64,000 nt of DNA, taken from assembly GCF_036227105.1 (NCBI RefSeq), contig NZ_CP109434.1, positions 9,396,501 through 9,460,500 of the forward strand, read 5' to 3'. Shown in pieces: positions 8,027 through 16,857 of the stretch. This DNA is from Amycolatopsis sp. NBC_01488. GTDB lineage: Bacteria > Actinomycetota > Actinomycetes > Mycobacteriales > Pseudonocardiaceae. A program made the position numbers and the translations under genes. Every line of letters begins with the position of its first letter. Within the stretch, counting starts at the first letter, position 1. The notes under the pieces are model-generated. The model saw only the letters and a program-made list of their open reading frames with translations. It made no database searches and was not told where the DNA came from.

Positions 8027-11000
8027 CTACTGAACAGTCAGGCAGTCGAGATTGCCGCCACTCGATCCGGTCGCGGCGGCACGGATCTTGACCGCGCCGG
8101 CCGGAAGGGTCACGTTCAGGCTCGCGTTCGCCCAGGTCGTCCAGCTGCCGGTGGGATTGAAGGCCAGGCCGCCGTTGACCACCGTGCCGTTGACCGAAAT
8201 CGCGAGTGGCCGGTTGGTCGTCCCACCGTTGGCATAACGGAATTTGAGCGTATGCGCACCGGCGGCCGCCACACTGACCGTCCATTCGACGAAGTCGTTG
8301 GTATTGTCCACGAAATCGACGTAGCCCGCACCGGTGTAACCCGCGTGCTGCGAGTCCACGACCACGCCACTCAGCACGGCGGTTTCGGCCTCGTACACCG
8401 TCACGCCCGAAGGGGTGGGGAACGCCGCGCCGCTCGGGATGATCGTGGCCGCGGTCCCGCCGCCGGTCACGACCTTGATCGAAGGCGTCACCACCGAAAG
8501 AATCTTCTTCGCCGAGTCCCAGGCCTCGCCGCTGCCGTTGAGAACGGCCGCCGTTTCGCTGGTGAATGCGGGCAACGTCGCACCGTTGCCGACTCGCATG
8601 CCGACCGGGGCGCTCAACCCGTGAACACGGACAACATAACGACGTTCCGACGGTGCACCGCTGTACGTGCCGACCGGATGGTCGATCACCACCCGGAGAG
8701 CCGAATCGGTGAACGCGAGATTCGTCACGCTGCTGGCCGAATTGACGCGGAAGTCTTCGGTGACGCCGTCGTCCTCGTAAACGGCGAAGGACCCGTCCTT
8801 GCCCGCGTAGACGTCCATCTCCAGCTGGGTCTTGTCCAGGTAGTGCGTGCTTTGCGCATACTTGTACTTGGGCAGGATGCTCCCGGCCTTGACGTACATG
8901 ATGATCTCGCCGGTCCTCGTGACGTAGGCCTTGTCCGCCGCGTCCGAACCGGCGGTCCGGGCGTCCGACCAAACGTCGTACCAGGTGTCGCCGGCCGGCA
9001 GCCAGACGTTCTGGACTGCGCCGTCCGTATCGGTCGTCACGGGCATCACGATGATCGACGGCCCCCACATGTACTGCAGGTCGTGGGTGTAGGCATTACC
9101 GCGATCCTGGTAGTCGATCACCATCGCCCTGGCCATCGGCATGCCGGTCAGGTGGGCGGTGTGGGCGATCGTGTAGATGTACGGCAGCAACGTGTAGCGC
9201 ATCTTGCTGTACTTCAGGAAATCGGCCTGCTCGGCGGCGCTCTGGTCGATGGGCCACCGGGACGCGGCCGTGCCCAAAGCCCCGGTGTCGGCTCCCGAGT
9301 GCGGCCGCCAGATCGGCGACACGCTCGACCAGGCCGCCACCCAGTTCCGGTACATCGTGTCGGAGATGACCCCGCCCTGAAAGCCGCCGGCGTCGATGTT
9401 GGAGTACGGGAAGCCGCCCAGCCCGGAGTTCTGCATGCCACGGATCTGCTGCTGCATTTCCGAGTAGTCGGAGCCGATGTCGCCGGTCCAGAGATGGCCG
9501 TAACGCTGCTGGCCGGCGGTTGCGCCGCGCGTGAAAGTCCAGGGCCGCTTGGCGTTGCCGACGTTCGGGTCCCAGCCCTCCTGGCCGACACCTTTCTGAT
9601 AGTAGAGGAAGAAGGCGTTGCGCAATTCCGACCAGCGTTGGCCGTTGGCGGTGAGCGCGTTGTAGGGGATCGTGCCCATTTCGTCCGGCTCGTCCAGCCA
9701 GAGCGCGTCGCCGGGGAAGTGCAGGCCGGGATCCAGCGCCTTGGTCCAGAAGACATTCCACACCCAGGCGCGGGTCGCGCGGTTGCTCCAGTCCGGGACC
9801 GCGTCGTTGTCGCTGACGTTGGCGAGGTCCGCGGTCTGGAAGCTGTACCCCGGCGGCGGGCCGGCGACCCAGCCGGCCATTTCGTTCGAGTTGTTCCGGT
9901 TGTAGTCCAGCGAGGTGAGCACGCCGTTCACGTCGGCCCACCTCTTGAAGGCGGCCGGATCGGGCCAGCGCACCGAACTGAACTCGAACCAGGAGCCGAA
10001 CAGTGCGCCGGTACCCGCCCGCCACCGGTTGTCGTTGACCTGGACGTCGAACGGGAAGCCGGCGCTGCGCAACGCGGTGATCTTGTCGACCCACCAGTAT
10101 TGGTCGCTGACGTCGGGAAAGTTCTTGTCCGACAGCTGCAGGCCGAAGATGCCGATCTGCGGGAACCGCGGCCGGCCGGTCAGCTGGGTGTAGCGGTCGA
10201 GCAGCTTCGCGAACCGCGGGCCCTTGATCAGGAAGTAGTCCAGCTGCGGCCGGGCGCCGGAAGTGTCGTGGTCGTCGGCGGAGAACTCGTACGTGCCGCC
10301 GTTGCCGAAGGTGAAGGTGGTGTCGAAGGTCGTGTTGAAGAAGACCGCATAGCCTTTGGTCGACAGGTACAACGGCACGATCGCCGGTGCCTGATCCGCG
10401 GCGCCGGTGCGCAGGCCGTAGTTGTGCGAGACGATGTCCCCGGTGCGGTCCACCTTCGGCGCGCGCCCGAAGAGACCGTGGCCGCCTTTGAAGAAATGCT
10501 CGTCACTCGCGGGCGGCACGAAGGTTTCCGTGATCACGCTGTTGTTGGCACCACTCCAGCTCATGCTGTGCGTGGCGTCCTCTTTGGCCAGCAGCGAGTT
10601 GTCGCACTTGCAGTAGAATTCGACGCGCAGCGGATTCTTCTGGAGGACGATCTTGATGCCGTCCGGGGCCGCGGTCGTCACCGTGAAGCTCGCGCCATCG
10701 TCCACGATGCCGAGCGTTCCGGTCAGGCCGGTGTGATTCGCCGGATCGACCATTTCGTAGCGATTGTCGGCGAAGAAGGTCTCGCCGCTGCGCTTGCTGT
10801 GCACCCGGACGATGTAGTCGCCATAGGCGGTGATTTTCAGCTGCTGTCCGGTGGTACTGGTGATCGTCATGCTGCGGCCATCGTGGGTGTGGCTGCCGTA
10901 GTTCGTCAAGGTCTCGGCTGCTTGCACCGCGGGTTCATCCGGCGTCGACGCGGTTGCCGGGGACGCGGACACGGTGCCACCCGCGGCCGCGCCGACGGTC

Positions 11001-11050
11001 ATTCCGGCCACCTTGAGAGCATCGCGACGTGACAGTTTCTTAGCGGACAT
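8027..11050 (-). CDS. Tat-exported GH31 family glycosidase with C-terminal CBM35-like domain
   Basis: 1007 residues. The N-terminus has a twin-arginine signal (SRRDALKVAG) followed by an Ala-rich h-region, so the enzyme is probably exported folded. A GH31 N-terminal beta-sandwich leads into the (beta/alpha)8 barrel. The likely nucleophile lies in WLDEPDE near residue 451, and the acid/base Asp in WTGDIGSDY near 522. The last ~125 residues, beginning TVYEAETA, resemble a CBM35/CBM6 carbohydrate-binding module. GH31 enzymes hydrolyse or transfer alpha-linked glucose, xylose or galactose; the exact substrate cannot be told from the motifs. The start at 11050 is preceded by AGGAGA. A LacI-type palindrome about 235 bases upstream suggests sugar-dependent control. 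The gene follows hisB in the same direction, but with a 350-base gap and its own operator. Confidence 0.88.
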   Translation of the reverse strand: MSAKKLSRRDALKVAGMTVGAAAGGTVSASPATASTPDEPAVQAAETLTNYGSHTHDGRSMTITSTTGQQLKITAYGDYIVRVHSKRSGETFFADNRYEMVDPANHTGLTGTLGIVDDGASFTVTTAAPDGIKIVLQKNPLRVEFYCKCDNSLLAKEDATHSMSWSGANNSVITETFVPPASDEHFFKGGHGLFGRAPKVDRTGDIVSHNYGLRTGAADQAPAIVPLYLSTKGYAVFFNTTFDTTFTFGNGGTYEFSADDHDTSGARPQLDYFLIKGPRFAKLLDRYTQLTGRPRFPQIGIFGLQLSDKNFPDVSDQYWWVDKITALRSAGFPFDVQVNDNRWRAGTGALFGSWFEFSSVRWPDPAAFKRWADVNGVLTSLDYNRNNSNEMAGWVAGPPPGYSFQTADLANVSDNDAVPDWSNRATRAWVWNVFWTKALDPGLHFPGDALWLDEPDEMGTIPYNALTANGQRWSELRNAFFLYYQKGVGQEGWDPNVGNAKRPWTFTRGATAGQQRYGHLWTGDIGSDYSEMQQQIRGMQNSGLGGFPYSNIDAGGFQGGVISDTMYRNWVAAWSSVSPIWRPHSGADTGALGTAASRWPIDQSAAEQADFLKYSKMRYTLLPYIYTIAHTAHLTGMPMARAMVIDYQDRGNAYTHDLQYMWGPSIIVMPVTTDTDGAVQNVWLPAGDTWYDVWSDARTAGSDAADKAYVTRTGEIIMYVKAGSILPKYKYAQSTHYLDKTQLEMDVYAGKDGSFAVYEDDGVTEDFRVNSASSVTNLAFTDSALRVVIDHPVGTYSGAPSERRYVVRVHGLSAPVGMRVGNGATLPAFTSETAAVLNGSGEAWDSAKKILSVVTPSIKVVTGGGTAATIIPSGAAFPTPSGVTVYEAETAVLSGVVVDSQHAGYTGAGYVDFVDNTNDFVEWTVSVAAAGAHTLKFRYANGGTTNRPLAISVNGTVVNGGLAFNPTGSWTTWANASLNVTLPAGAVKIRAAATGSSGGNLDCLTVQ

Positions 11051-11284
11051 TCGTCTCCTATCGCCAAGTCTGCTTTGGCCCGCGGACGGTCGACAAGGTC
11101 ACGCAGGCGCGCCGGAACCCCGCGAACATCGACGGGTCATGGCGCGGTTACGGGACTCGCTATGCGAACTCAGAGAAACGTGAGGGTCGACGGGGGATCT
11201 CGGACGGGCCGGGGGAACGAACTCTCGACTGCATCGACGACTCCGTCCACCGGCGAACCCCCCGTGCAGGTCTCCCGACGCTCG

Positions 11285-11298
11285 TTACAACGTTGTAA
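11285..11298. promoter_or_regulatory. LacI-family-type operator upstream of the GH31 gene
   Basis: TTACAACGTTGTAA is a perfect 14-bp palindrome with the central CG typical of LacI-family operators. It lies in the 352-base gap between hisB and the GH31 gene, on the GH31 promoter side. No LacI-type regulator gene is in the window, so the protein would act in trans. Confidence 0.6.
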
Positions 11299-11402
11299 AA
11301 ATGCGCCTCTTCATGAGAGCACACTCGTGGTGCCGGAGTCCAGGGCCGCGCCGGGGATGCTGTCCGGAGGGGACAACGGATGCCGGCGCCGGGTTCGCCC
11401 GG

Positions 11403-12002
11403 CTAGAGCACGCCCTTCGTGGAGGGGATGCCGCCCGCGCGCGGGTCCGGCTCCGTGGCCGCCCGCAGTGCGCGGGCCACCGCCTTGTACTCCGCCTCCG
11501 CGATGTGGTGCGGGTCGCGGCCGTGGATCACCCGGACGTGCAGCGCGATCTGCGCGTGGAACGACAGCGAATCGAACACGTGCCGCGTCAGGACGAACGG
11601 GTAGTTGTTGCCGATCGTGAACGCGTTGTACTGCTCCGGTTCGCCCACGTGCACGCAGTACGGCCGCCCCGAGACGTCGATCGCCGCGTGGGCCAGGGTT
11701 TCGTCCATCGGTATCCACGCGTCGCCGAAGCGGCGGATGCCGCTCTTGTCGCCCAGGGCCTGGCGGATCGCCTGGCCCAGCACGATCGCCGTGTCCTCGA
11801 CCGTGTGGTGGGCGTCGATGTGGATGTCGCCGGTCGCCTCGACCTTGAGGTCCAGGGAGCCGTGGACGCCGAACGCCGTCAGCATGTGGTCGTAGAACGG
11901 CACGCCGGTCGAGATCTCGACCTCGCCCGTGCCGTCGAGGTCCAGTTGCACGGAGATCGAGGACTCCTTGGTGGTCCGCTCGACCTTGCCGATCCGGGTC
12001 AT
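11403..12002 (-). CDS. hisB: Imidazoleglycerol-phosphate dehydratase
   Basis: 199 residues, the usual length for monofunctional HisB. It catalyses the dehydration of imidazole glycerol phosphate to imidazole acetol phosphate in histidine synthesis. The diagnostic manganese-binding motifs are present: HHTVEDTAI near residue 70, HVFDSLSFHAQ near 143-152, and HHIAEAEYKAVARAL near 167. It overlaps hisC by four bases (ATGA), so it is translated as part of hisDCB. In many actinomycetes hisH and hisA follow directly. Here the gene after hisB is an unrelated glycosidase, so those later genes must lie elsewhere. Confidence 0.96.
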   Translation of the reverse strand: MTRIGKVERTTKESSISVQLDLDGTGEVEISTGVPFYDHMLTAFGVHGSLDLKVEATGDIHIDAHHTVEDTAIVLGQAIRQALGDKSGIRRFGDAWIPMDETLAHAAIDVSGRPYCVHVGEPEQYNAFTIGNNYPFVLTRHVFDSLSFHAQIALHVRVIHGRDPHHIAEAEYKAVARALRAATEPDPRAGGIPSTKGVL

Positions 12003-13099
12003 CGGGAAACTTCCTTACTCGCCTCGAGGAAGGCGTCGTTCTCTTCCGGCGTGCCGATGCTGACGCGCAGGTGTCCGTCGATGCCGGGTTCGCGGATCAG
12101 CACGCCTTTGTCCAAATAAGACTCCCAGGCCGCGTGCGGGTCGCTGAACCGTCCGAAGAGGACGAAGTTCGAATCGCTCGGCACCGGGTCGTAACCCAGG
12201 CCCGCCAACGCCTCCACGACCCGGTCGCGTTCCGCGGCCAGCTTGTGCACACTGTCCAAAGTGGCGTCCGCGTGCCGCAGCGCCGCCCGCGCGGCCGCCT
12301 GCGTGAGCCGCGAAAGGTGGTACGGCAGGCGCACCAGCTGCAGCGCGTCCACGACCGCCGGCGCCGCGGCCAGGTAGCCGAGCCGCCCGCCCGCGAACGC
12401 GAACGCCTTGCTCATCGTGCGCGACACGATGAGCCGCGCCGGGTAGTCGGCCAGCAGCTCGACCGCGCTCGGCTGCGACGAGAACTCCGCGTACGCCTCG
12501 TCGACCACGACGATGCCGGTGGCCGCGTCGAGGACCGCGCGCAGCTCGTCGAGCGGGATCGAGCCGCCGGTCGGGTTGTTCGGACTGGTGACGAACACGA
12601 TGTCCGGCTGCTTGGCACGGATGACCGACGCCGCCGCGGCCGTGTCGAGCGTGAAGTCGTCGCGGCGCGGGGCCGGGATCCATTCGGTGCGGGTGCCGGA
12701 GGCGATGATCGGGTGCATCGAGTACGACGGCTCGAAGCCGAGCGCGCTGCGCCCGGGCCCGCCGAAGGCCTGCAGGATCTGCTGCAGCACCTCGTTGGAC
12801 CCGTTGGCGGCCCAGACGTTCTCCTCGGTGAGCACGACCCGCGTCGACACGCTGAGGTAGTCGGCGAGGTCGTGGCGCAGCTCGAGGGCGTCGCGGTCCG
12901 GGTAGCGGTGCAGCTCGGCGGCCTCGGCGCGGACCGCCTCGGCGACGTCGGCGACCAGCTCGGGCGGCGGCGGGTACGGGTTTTCGTTGGTGTTGAGCCG
13001 GATCGGGACGTTCAGCTGCGGCGCGCCGTACGGCGTCTTGCCGCGCAGGTCTTCGCGCAGCGGCAGCGCGTCCAGGGTGACTTCTTCGCCGATGGTCAT
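11999..13099 (-). CDS. hisC: Histidinol-phosphate aminotransferase
   Basis: 366 residues from the ATG at 13099. It is a PLP-dependent fold type I aminotransferase that converts imidazole acetol phosphate to histidinol phosphate using glutamate. Visible motifs are RLNTNENPYPPPP at the N-terminus, a VTSPNNPTGG loop, VVDEAYAEF, and the PLP lysine in SRTMSKAFAFAGGRLGY. The reading frame is open further upstream, but that extension lies antisense to nothing useful and inside hisD. The ATG overlapping the hisD stop by four bases is the natural start. Order and coupling put it between HisD and HisB in one operon. Confidence 0.95.
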   Translation of the reverse strand: MTIGEEVTLDALPLREDLRGKTPYGAPQLNVPIRLNTNENPYPPPPELVADVAEAVRAEAAELHRYPDRDALELRHDLADYLSVSTRVVLTEENVWAANGSNEVLQQILQAFGGPGRSALGFEPSYSMHPIIASGTRTEWIPAPRRDDFTLDTAAAASVIRAKQPDIVFVTSPNNPTGGSIPLDELRAVLDAATGIVVVDEAYAEFSSQPSAVELLADYPARLIVSRTMSKAFAFAGGRLGYLAAAPAVVDALQLVRLPYHLSRLTQAAARAALRHADATLDSVHKLAAERDRVVEALAGLGYDPVPSDSNFVLFGRFSDPHAAWESYLDKGVLIREPGIDGHLRVSIGTPEENDAFLEASKEVSR

Positions 13100-14421
13100 C
13101 GGGCCTCGCCTCCGAAGCGCGCGGTGACGGCCTCGCCGTGCGCGGGCAGGTCCTCGGCGTTCGCCAGCGCGACGACGCGGCCGGCGACCTCGCGCAGCGC
13201 GTCCTCGGTGTAGTCCACGACGTGGATGCCCTTGAGGAAGCTCTGCACGGACAGGCCCGAGGAGTGGCGGGCGAACCCGCCGGTGGGCAGGACGTGGTTG
13301 GAGCCTGCGCAGTAGTCGCCCAGCGACACCGGGGCGAACGCGCCGACGAAGATCGCGCCCGCGTTGCGGACCCGGGTGGCGACCGCGCGCGCGTCCGCCG
13401 TCTGGATCTCGAGGTGCTCGGCGGCGTACGCGTCGACCACGCGCAGTCCGTCGTCCACTGTGGACACCAGGATGACGCCGGACTGCTTGCCGCCCAGTGC
13501 TTCGGCGACGCGTTCGGTGTGCTTGGTCGCCGCGACGCGGTTCACCAGCTCCTTCTCGACGGCGTCGGCGAGCTGCTCGGACGTCGTCACCAGGACGCTC
13601 GCCGCGAGGGGGTCGTGCTCGGCCTGGCTGATCAGGTCCGCCGCGACGTGCACCGGGTCGGCCGTCTCGTCGGCGAGGACGGCGATCTCGGTGGGGCCGG
13701 CCTCGGCGTCGATGCCGATCAGGCCGCGCAGGAGCCGCTTGGCCGCGGTGAGGTAGATGTTGCCGGGCCCGGTGACGATGTCGACCGGGGCCAGCTCGGC
13801 GCCGTCGGTGTCCGTGCCGCCGTACGCGAGCAGCGCGACGGCCTGCGCGCCGCCGGCCGCCCACACCTCGTCCACGCCGAGGAGCTCGGCCGCGGCGAGG
13901 ATGGTCGGGTGCGGCCGGCCGTCGAACGCGGCCTGCGGCGGGGAGCAGACGACGAGCGAGCCGACACCCGCGATCTGCGCCGGGACGACGTTCATCACCA
14001 CGGTCGAGGGGTACACGGCCAGCCCGCCCGGCGCGTAGAGGCCGACGCGCTCGACCGGGACCCACTTCTCGGTGACCGTGCCGCCGTCGACGACCGTGGT
14101 CGTGACGTCGGTGCGGCGCTGCTCGGCGTGCACCTTGCGGGCGCGGGTGATCGACTCCTCCAGTGCGGCGCGCACCTGCGGATCGAGCTGCTCCAGCGCG
14201 CGCGTCAGCTCGGCGCGCGGCACCCGCACGGACGCCGGGCGCACCTTGTCGAACTTCTCGGTGTACTCGAGGACGGCTTCGACACCGCGGTCACGGACCG
14301 CCTCGACCACCGGGCGCACGTGATGCAGTGCGGCGTCCACGTCGTATTCGGCGCGGGGCAGCGTGGCGCGCAGTTCGGCGGCGGTCGGGACCTGCCCGCG
14401 CAGGTCGGTGCGGTTCAACAT
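13096..14421 (-). CDS. hisD: Histidinol dehydrogenase
   Basis: 441 residues, normal for this zinc-dependent enzyme, which oxidises L-histidinol to L-histidine in two NAD-dependent steps. Recognisable segments include the glycine-rich VPGGLAVYPSTVVMNVVPAQ-like region (here with APGGLAVYPST), AGGAQAVALLAYG, GPGNIYLTAAKR, ISQAEHDP with a zinc-ligand His, and SNHVLPTGG near the C-terminus. It is the first gene of the hisDCB operon. The 84-base gap to the divergent amidase gene should hold promoters for both directions. Confidence 0.96.
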   Translation of the reverse strand: MLNRTDLRGQVPTAAELRATLPRAEYDVDAALHHVRPVVEAVRDRGVEAVLEYTEKFDKVRPASVRVPRAELTRALEQLDPQVRAALEESITRARKVHAEQRRTDVTTTVVDGGTVTEKWVPVERVGLYAPGGLAVYPSTVVMNVVPAQIAGVGSLVVCSPPQAAFDGRPHPTILAAAELLGVDEVWAAGGAQAVALLAYGGTDTDGAELAPVDIVTGPGNIYLTAAKRLLRGLIGIDAEAGPTEIAVLADETADPVHVAADLISQAEHDPLAASVLVTTSEQLADAVEKELVNRVAATKHTERVAEALGGKQSGVILVSTVDDGLRVVDAYAAEHLEIQTADARAVATRVRNAGAIFVGAFAPVSLGDYCAGSNHVLPTGGFARHSSGLSVQSFLKGIHVVDYTEDALREVAGRVVALANAEDLPAHGEAVTARFGGEAR

Positions 14422-14505
14422 GCCCTCCAGGGTACGAGGTCACGCCCAGGGGGTTTTCAGCGATACTCCCCGGTGACGGCCGATCCCAGCATGCAGGAGG
14501 CAGCG

Positions 14506-15300
14506 GTGGCGCGAATCGCGTTGTGCCAGGTCAACTCGGGTGACGACCCGGAGGTGAACCTGAAGCTGGTTCGCTCCGGCGTGGAGGCCGCGGCGACCGG
14601 CGGCGCGCGGATCGTCGTGTTCCCCGAAGCGACCATGGCGCGCTTCGGGCGCCCCCTCGAGCCGGTCGCCGAGCCGCTGGACGGGCCGTGGGCGTCGGCG
14701 GTCGCGGCGGTGGCCGCCGAGTACGACGTCGTGGTCGTCGCCGGGATGTTCACCCCGGCGGACGAGGGCCGGGTGCACAACACGCTACTGGTCACCGGCG
14801 GCGGGCAGCACCGCGGCTACGACAAGATCCACCTCTACGACGCGTTCGGCTTCGCCGAGTCCGACACGGTGGCGCCCGGTTCGTCGGTGACCACCTTCGA
14901 GCACGACGGCGTCGTTTACGGCGTCGCGACCTGCTACGACGTGCGGTTCCCCGAGCTGTTCCGCGCGCTGGCCGACGACGGCGCCGACGTCGTGCTGCTG
15001 CCGGCGTCGTGGGGCGCGGGCGACGGCAAGCGGGAGCAGTGGGAGGTGCTGGTGCGCGCGCGGGCCCTGGACTCGGGCTGCTGGGTGCTGGCCTGCGGCC
15101 AGGCCGACCCGGCGGCGACGGGGGTTTCGGTGAACCCGAAGGCGCCGACGGGCATCGGGTATTCGACGGTGGCCGACGGCTTCGGCCGGATCGCCGCCCA
15201 GGCAGGTCCGGGACCGGAGACGCTGCTGGTGGACGTCGACCCGGCCGTGTCGGCCAAGGCCCGCACAGCGACGGGGGCCCTGGCCAACCGCCGCCTCTGA
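14506..15300 (+). CDS. Nitrilase-superfamily (carbon-nitrogen hydrolase) amidase
   Basis: 264 residues from a GTG at 14506. AGGAGG lies about five bases upstream of that codon, whereas the in-frame ATG at 14491 has no ribosome-binding site. The Glu-Lys-Cys catalytic triad is complete: E in FPEATMARFG, K in YDKIHLYDAFGF, and C in TCYDVRFPELFR. The length and the DKIHLYDAFGF segment are closest to the Nit/omega-amidase and deaminated-glutathione amidase branch, so a repair-type amidase role is the best guess. The natural substrate is not fixed by sequence. It is divergent from hisD and ends in front of the first intergenic repeat array. Confidence 0.85.
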   Translation: MARIALCQVNSGDDPEVNLKLVRSGVEAAATGGARIVVFPEATMARFGRPLEPVAEPLDGPWASAVAAVAAEYDVVVVAGMFTPADEGRVHNTLLVTGGGQHRGYDKIHLYDAFGFAESDTVAPGSSVTTFEHDGVVYGVATCYDVRFPELFRALADDGADVVLLPASWGAGDGKREQWEVLVRARALDSGCWVLACGQADPAATGVSVNPKAPTGIGYSTVADGFGRIAAQAGPGPETLLVDVDPAVSAKARTATGALANRRL

Positions 15301-15301
15301 C

Positions 15302-15490
15302 CCCGGAACCCGCGTGATTGAGCCCGGAACCGGCGTGACGGGAGCCGGAACTCGCGTGATTGAGCCCGTGACTCGCGTGATTGAGCCCGTGACTCGTGTG
15401 ATCAGGTCCGTGACTCGCGAGTTCCGGCTCTAATCACGCGAGTTCCGGCTTCGATCACGCGAGTCACGAGCTTGATCACGCGAGTTACGG
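15302..15490. repeat. Array A of a ~21-bp degenerate repeat, orientation flips midway
   Basis: Units such as ACTCGCGTGATTGAGCCCGTG recur at about 21-base spacing. Roughly halfway the orientation inverts to ATCACGCGAGTTCCGG-type units. The array fills the gap between two convergent genes (amidase and response regulator). Related arrays lie at 35986-36292 and 44338-44489. Because the halves are inverted relative to each other, the transcript could fold into a long hairpin and end transcription from both sides. Confidence 0.85.
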
Positions 15491-16150
15491 TTAGCGGAGC
15501 AGGCCCTCGCGGATCGCGACCCGGACGAAGCCCGCGCGGCGGCGCTCGCCCGTCTTGTCGCGGATGCGGTCGAGGTAGGACCGGACCGTCCGGACGCTGA
15601 TGTTCAAGATCTCCGCCACGTCGACGTCGCGCTCCCCCGCCGCGACCAGCCGGAGGACCTGCTTCTCGCGCTCCGACAGCACGATCTTCGGGCCCGCGTG
15701 GCGTTCTTCGCTGTCCTGGATGATCATTCCGGCCAGCGTCGGCGAGACGTACGCGTTGTCGTCGGCGATCGTGCGGATCGCGCGCAGCAGCTCGTCGCCG
15801 TCGACGTCCTTCGACAGGAAGCCCTTCGCGCCCGCCTGCATGGCGCCGAGCACCTCCGGCTGCTCCGCGTGCGCGGACACCACCAGCACCTTGTGCCCCA
15901 TCTGCCCCACTTCCAGGACCGCGGCCGCGTCCTGGACGCCCCGGAGCTTCAGGTCGAGGACCACGACGCTGCCCGCCGGCTGGTCCTGGACCGCGAACCG
16001 GGCGACCGAGTCGGCGACCGCGCCGAGCTCGATGTCCGGCGCCTCGGTGAGCACGCGGGTGAGCGCGTACCGGTAGAGCGGGTGGTCCTCGATCACCCCG
16101 ACGTGGATCCGCCGGGGCGCCTTGGCCGGTGCCTGGTCGTCGTCGCTCAT
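15491..16150 (-). CDS. LuxR/NarL-type response regulator, copy 2 of the eccB operon
   Basis: 219 residues with an N-terminal receiver domain and a C-terminal LuxR helix-turn-helix. The receiver keeps the acidic pocket (VIEDHP), the phospho-acceptor Asp in VVLDLKLRG, and the Lys in FLSKDVDG. The output domain has LSEREKQVLRLVAAGERDVDVAEIL and a VRTVRSYLDRIRDKTG recognition helix. The start overlaps the upstream paralog by four bases, so eccB and both regulators form one operon. No histidine kinase is adjacent, so its phosphodonor is unknown. It presumably controls the secretion locus, but that is inferred from position. Confidence 0.88.
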   Translation of the reverse strand: MSDDDQAPAKAPRRIHVGVIEDHPLYRYALTRVLTEAPDIELGAVADSVARFAVQDQPAGSVVVLDLKLRGVQDAAAVLEVGQMGHKVLVVSAHAEQPEVLGAMQAGAKGFLSKDVDGDELLRAIRTIADDNAYVSPTLAGMIIQDSEERHAGPKIVLSEREKQVLRLVAAGERDVDVAEILNISVRTVRSYLDRIRDKTGERRRAGFVRVAIREGLLR

Positions 16151-16857
16151 TTGCGGCCGCCGCGGCGCGGGCCGGAGCCGCCGATCAGGCCGCGCCGGAT
16201 GGCTTCCTTGACCAGACCCGGCCGCCGTCGTTCGCCGGTCTTGTCGCGGATGCGGTCGAGGTAGCCCCGCACGGTCCGCACGCCGATGCCGAGGATCAGC
16301 GCGATGTCGACGTCACGCTCCCCCGCCGCCACCAGCCGCAGCACCTGCTCCTCGCGCGGCGACAGCTCGACGTCCGCCGAGACGGCCGGCCGGTCCGCGT
16401 TGTCCTTCATGATCATCCCGGCGACCACTGCCGAGACGTACGCGCCGCCCCCGGCGACCGTCTTGATCGCGATCAGCAGTTCCTCCGCGTCGACGTCCTT
16501 GGAGAGGAACCCGCGCGCCCCCGCGGCGATCGCCCCCAGCACGACTTCGGGCTCCGCCTGCGCGGAGACCACGAGCACGTGGTGTCCCAGCTCGCAGACC
16601 TCCAGGACCGCCGCCGCCCCCGCGACGCCCGGAAGGCCCAGGTCCAGCAGCACCACGCTGCCGGGTGGCTGCCGGTGGACGTGGAACCGCGCCACCGAGT
16701 CGACCACCGCCCCCAGCTCGATGAACTCGGCTTCGGCCAGCACCCGCTCCACGGAGACGCGGTACAGCGGGTGGTCTTCGATCACCGCGACCCGGACCCG
16801 GCCCGGATCCAGGTCGTCCTCGGCCGAGCGCTCTTGTGTCATGTGCACGACTTTCAC
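16147..16857 (-). CDS. LuxR/NarL-type response regulator, copy 1 of the eccB operon
   Basis: 236 residues, a paralog of the following gene. The receiver has VIEDHPLYR, the phospho-acceptor in VLLDLGLPG and LSKDVDAEE. The LuxR domain has LSPREEQVLRLVAAGERDVDIALILGIGVRT-type sequence. It overlaps the eccB stop by four bases (ATGA). An internal ATG at 16842 is an alternative start, because the first residues MKVVH are outside the conserved part. The basic C-terminal tail (GSGPRRGGRK) is absent from its partner. The two regulators could heterodimerise or bind overlapping sites; this is speculation from their tandem arrangement. Confidence 0.88.
   Translation of the reverse strand: MKVVHMTQERSAEDDLDPGRVRVAVIEDHPLYRVSVERVLAEAEFIELGAVVDSVARFHVHRQPPGSVVLLDLGLPGVAGAAAVLEVCELGHHVLVVSAQAEPEVVLGAIAAGARGFLSKDVDAEELLIAIKTVAGGGAYVSAVVAGMIMKDNADRPAVSADVELSPREEQVLRLVAAGERDVDIALILGIGVRTVRGYLDRIRDKTGERRRPGLVKEAIRRGLIGGSGPRRGGRK

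Noticed and set aside
7781..11032. 1083-codon plus-strand open frame opposite the GH31 gene
   Set aside because: It mirrors the GH31 gene; the amino acid composition is biased and no domain is recognisable.
13138..14505. Long N-terminal extension of the nitrilase-like amidase
   Set aside because: This part is antisense to hisD. The GTG at 14506 with AGGAGG gives a family-length protein.
15302..15490. CRISPR-like regular repeats
   Set aside because: Units are degenerate, contiguous and change orientation; there are no unique spacers of constant length and no cas genes.
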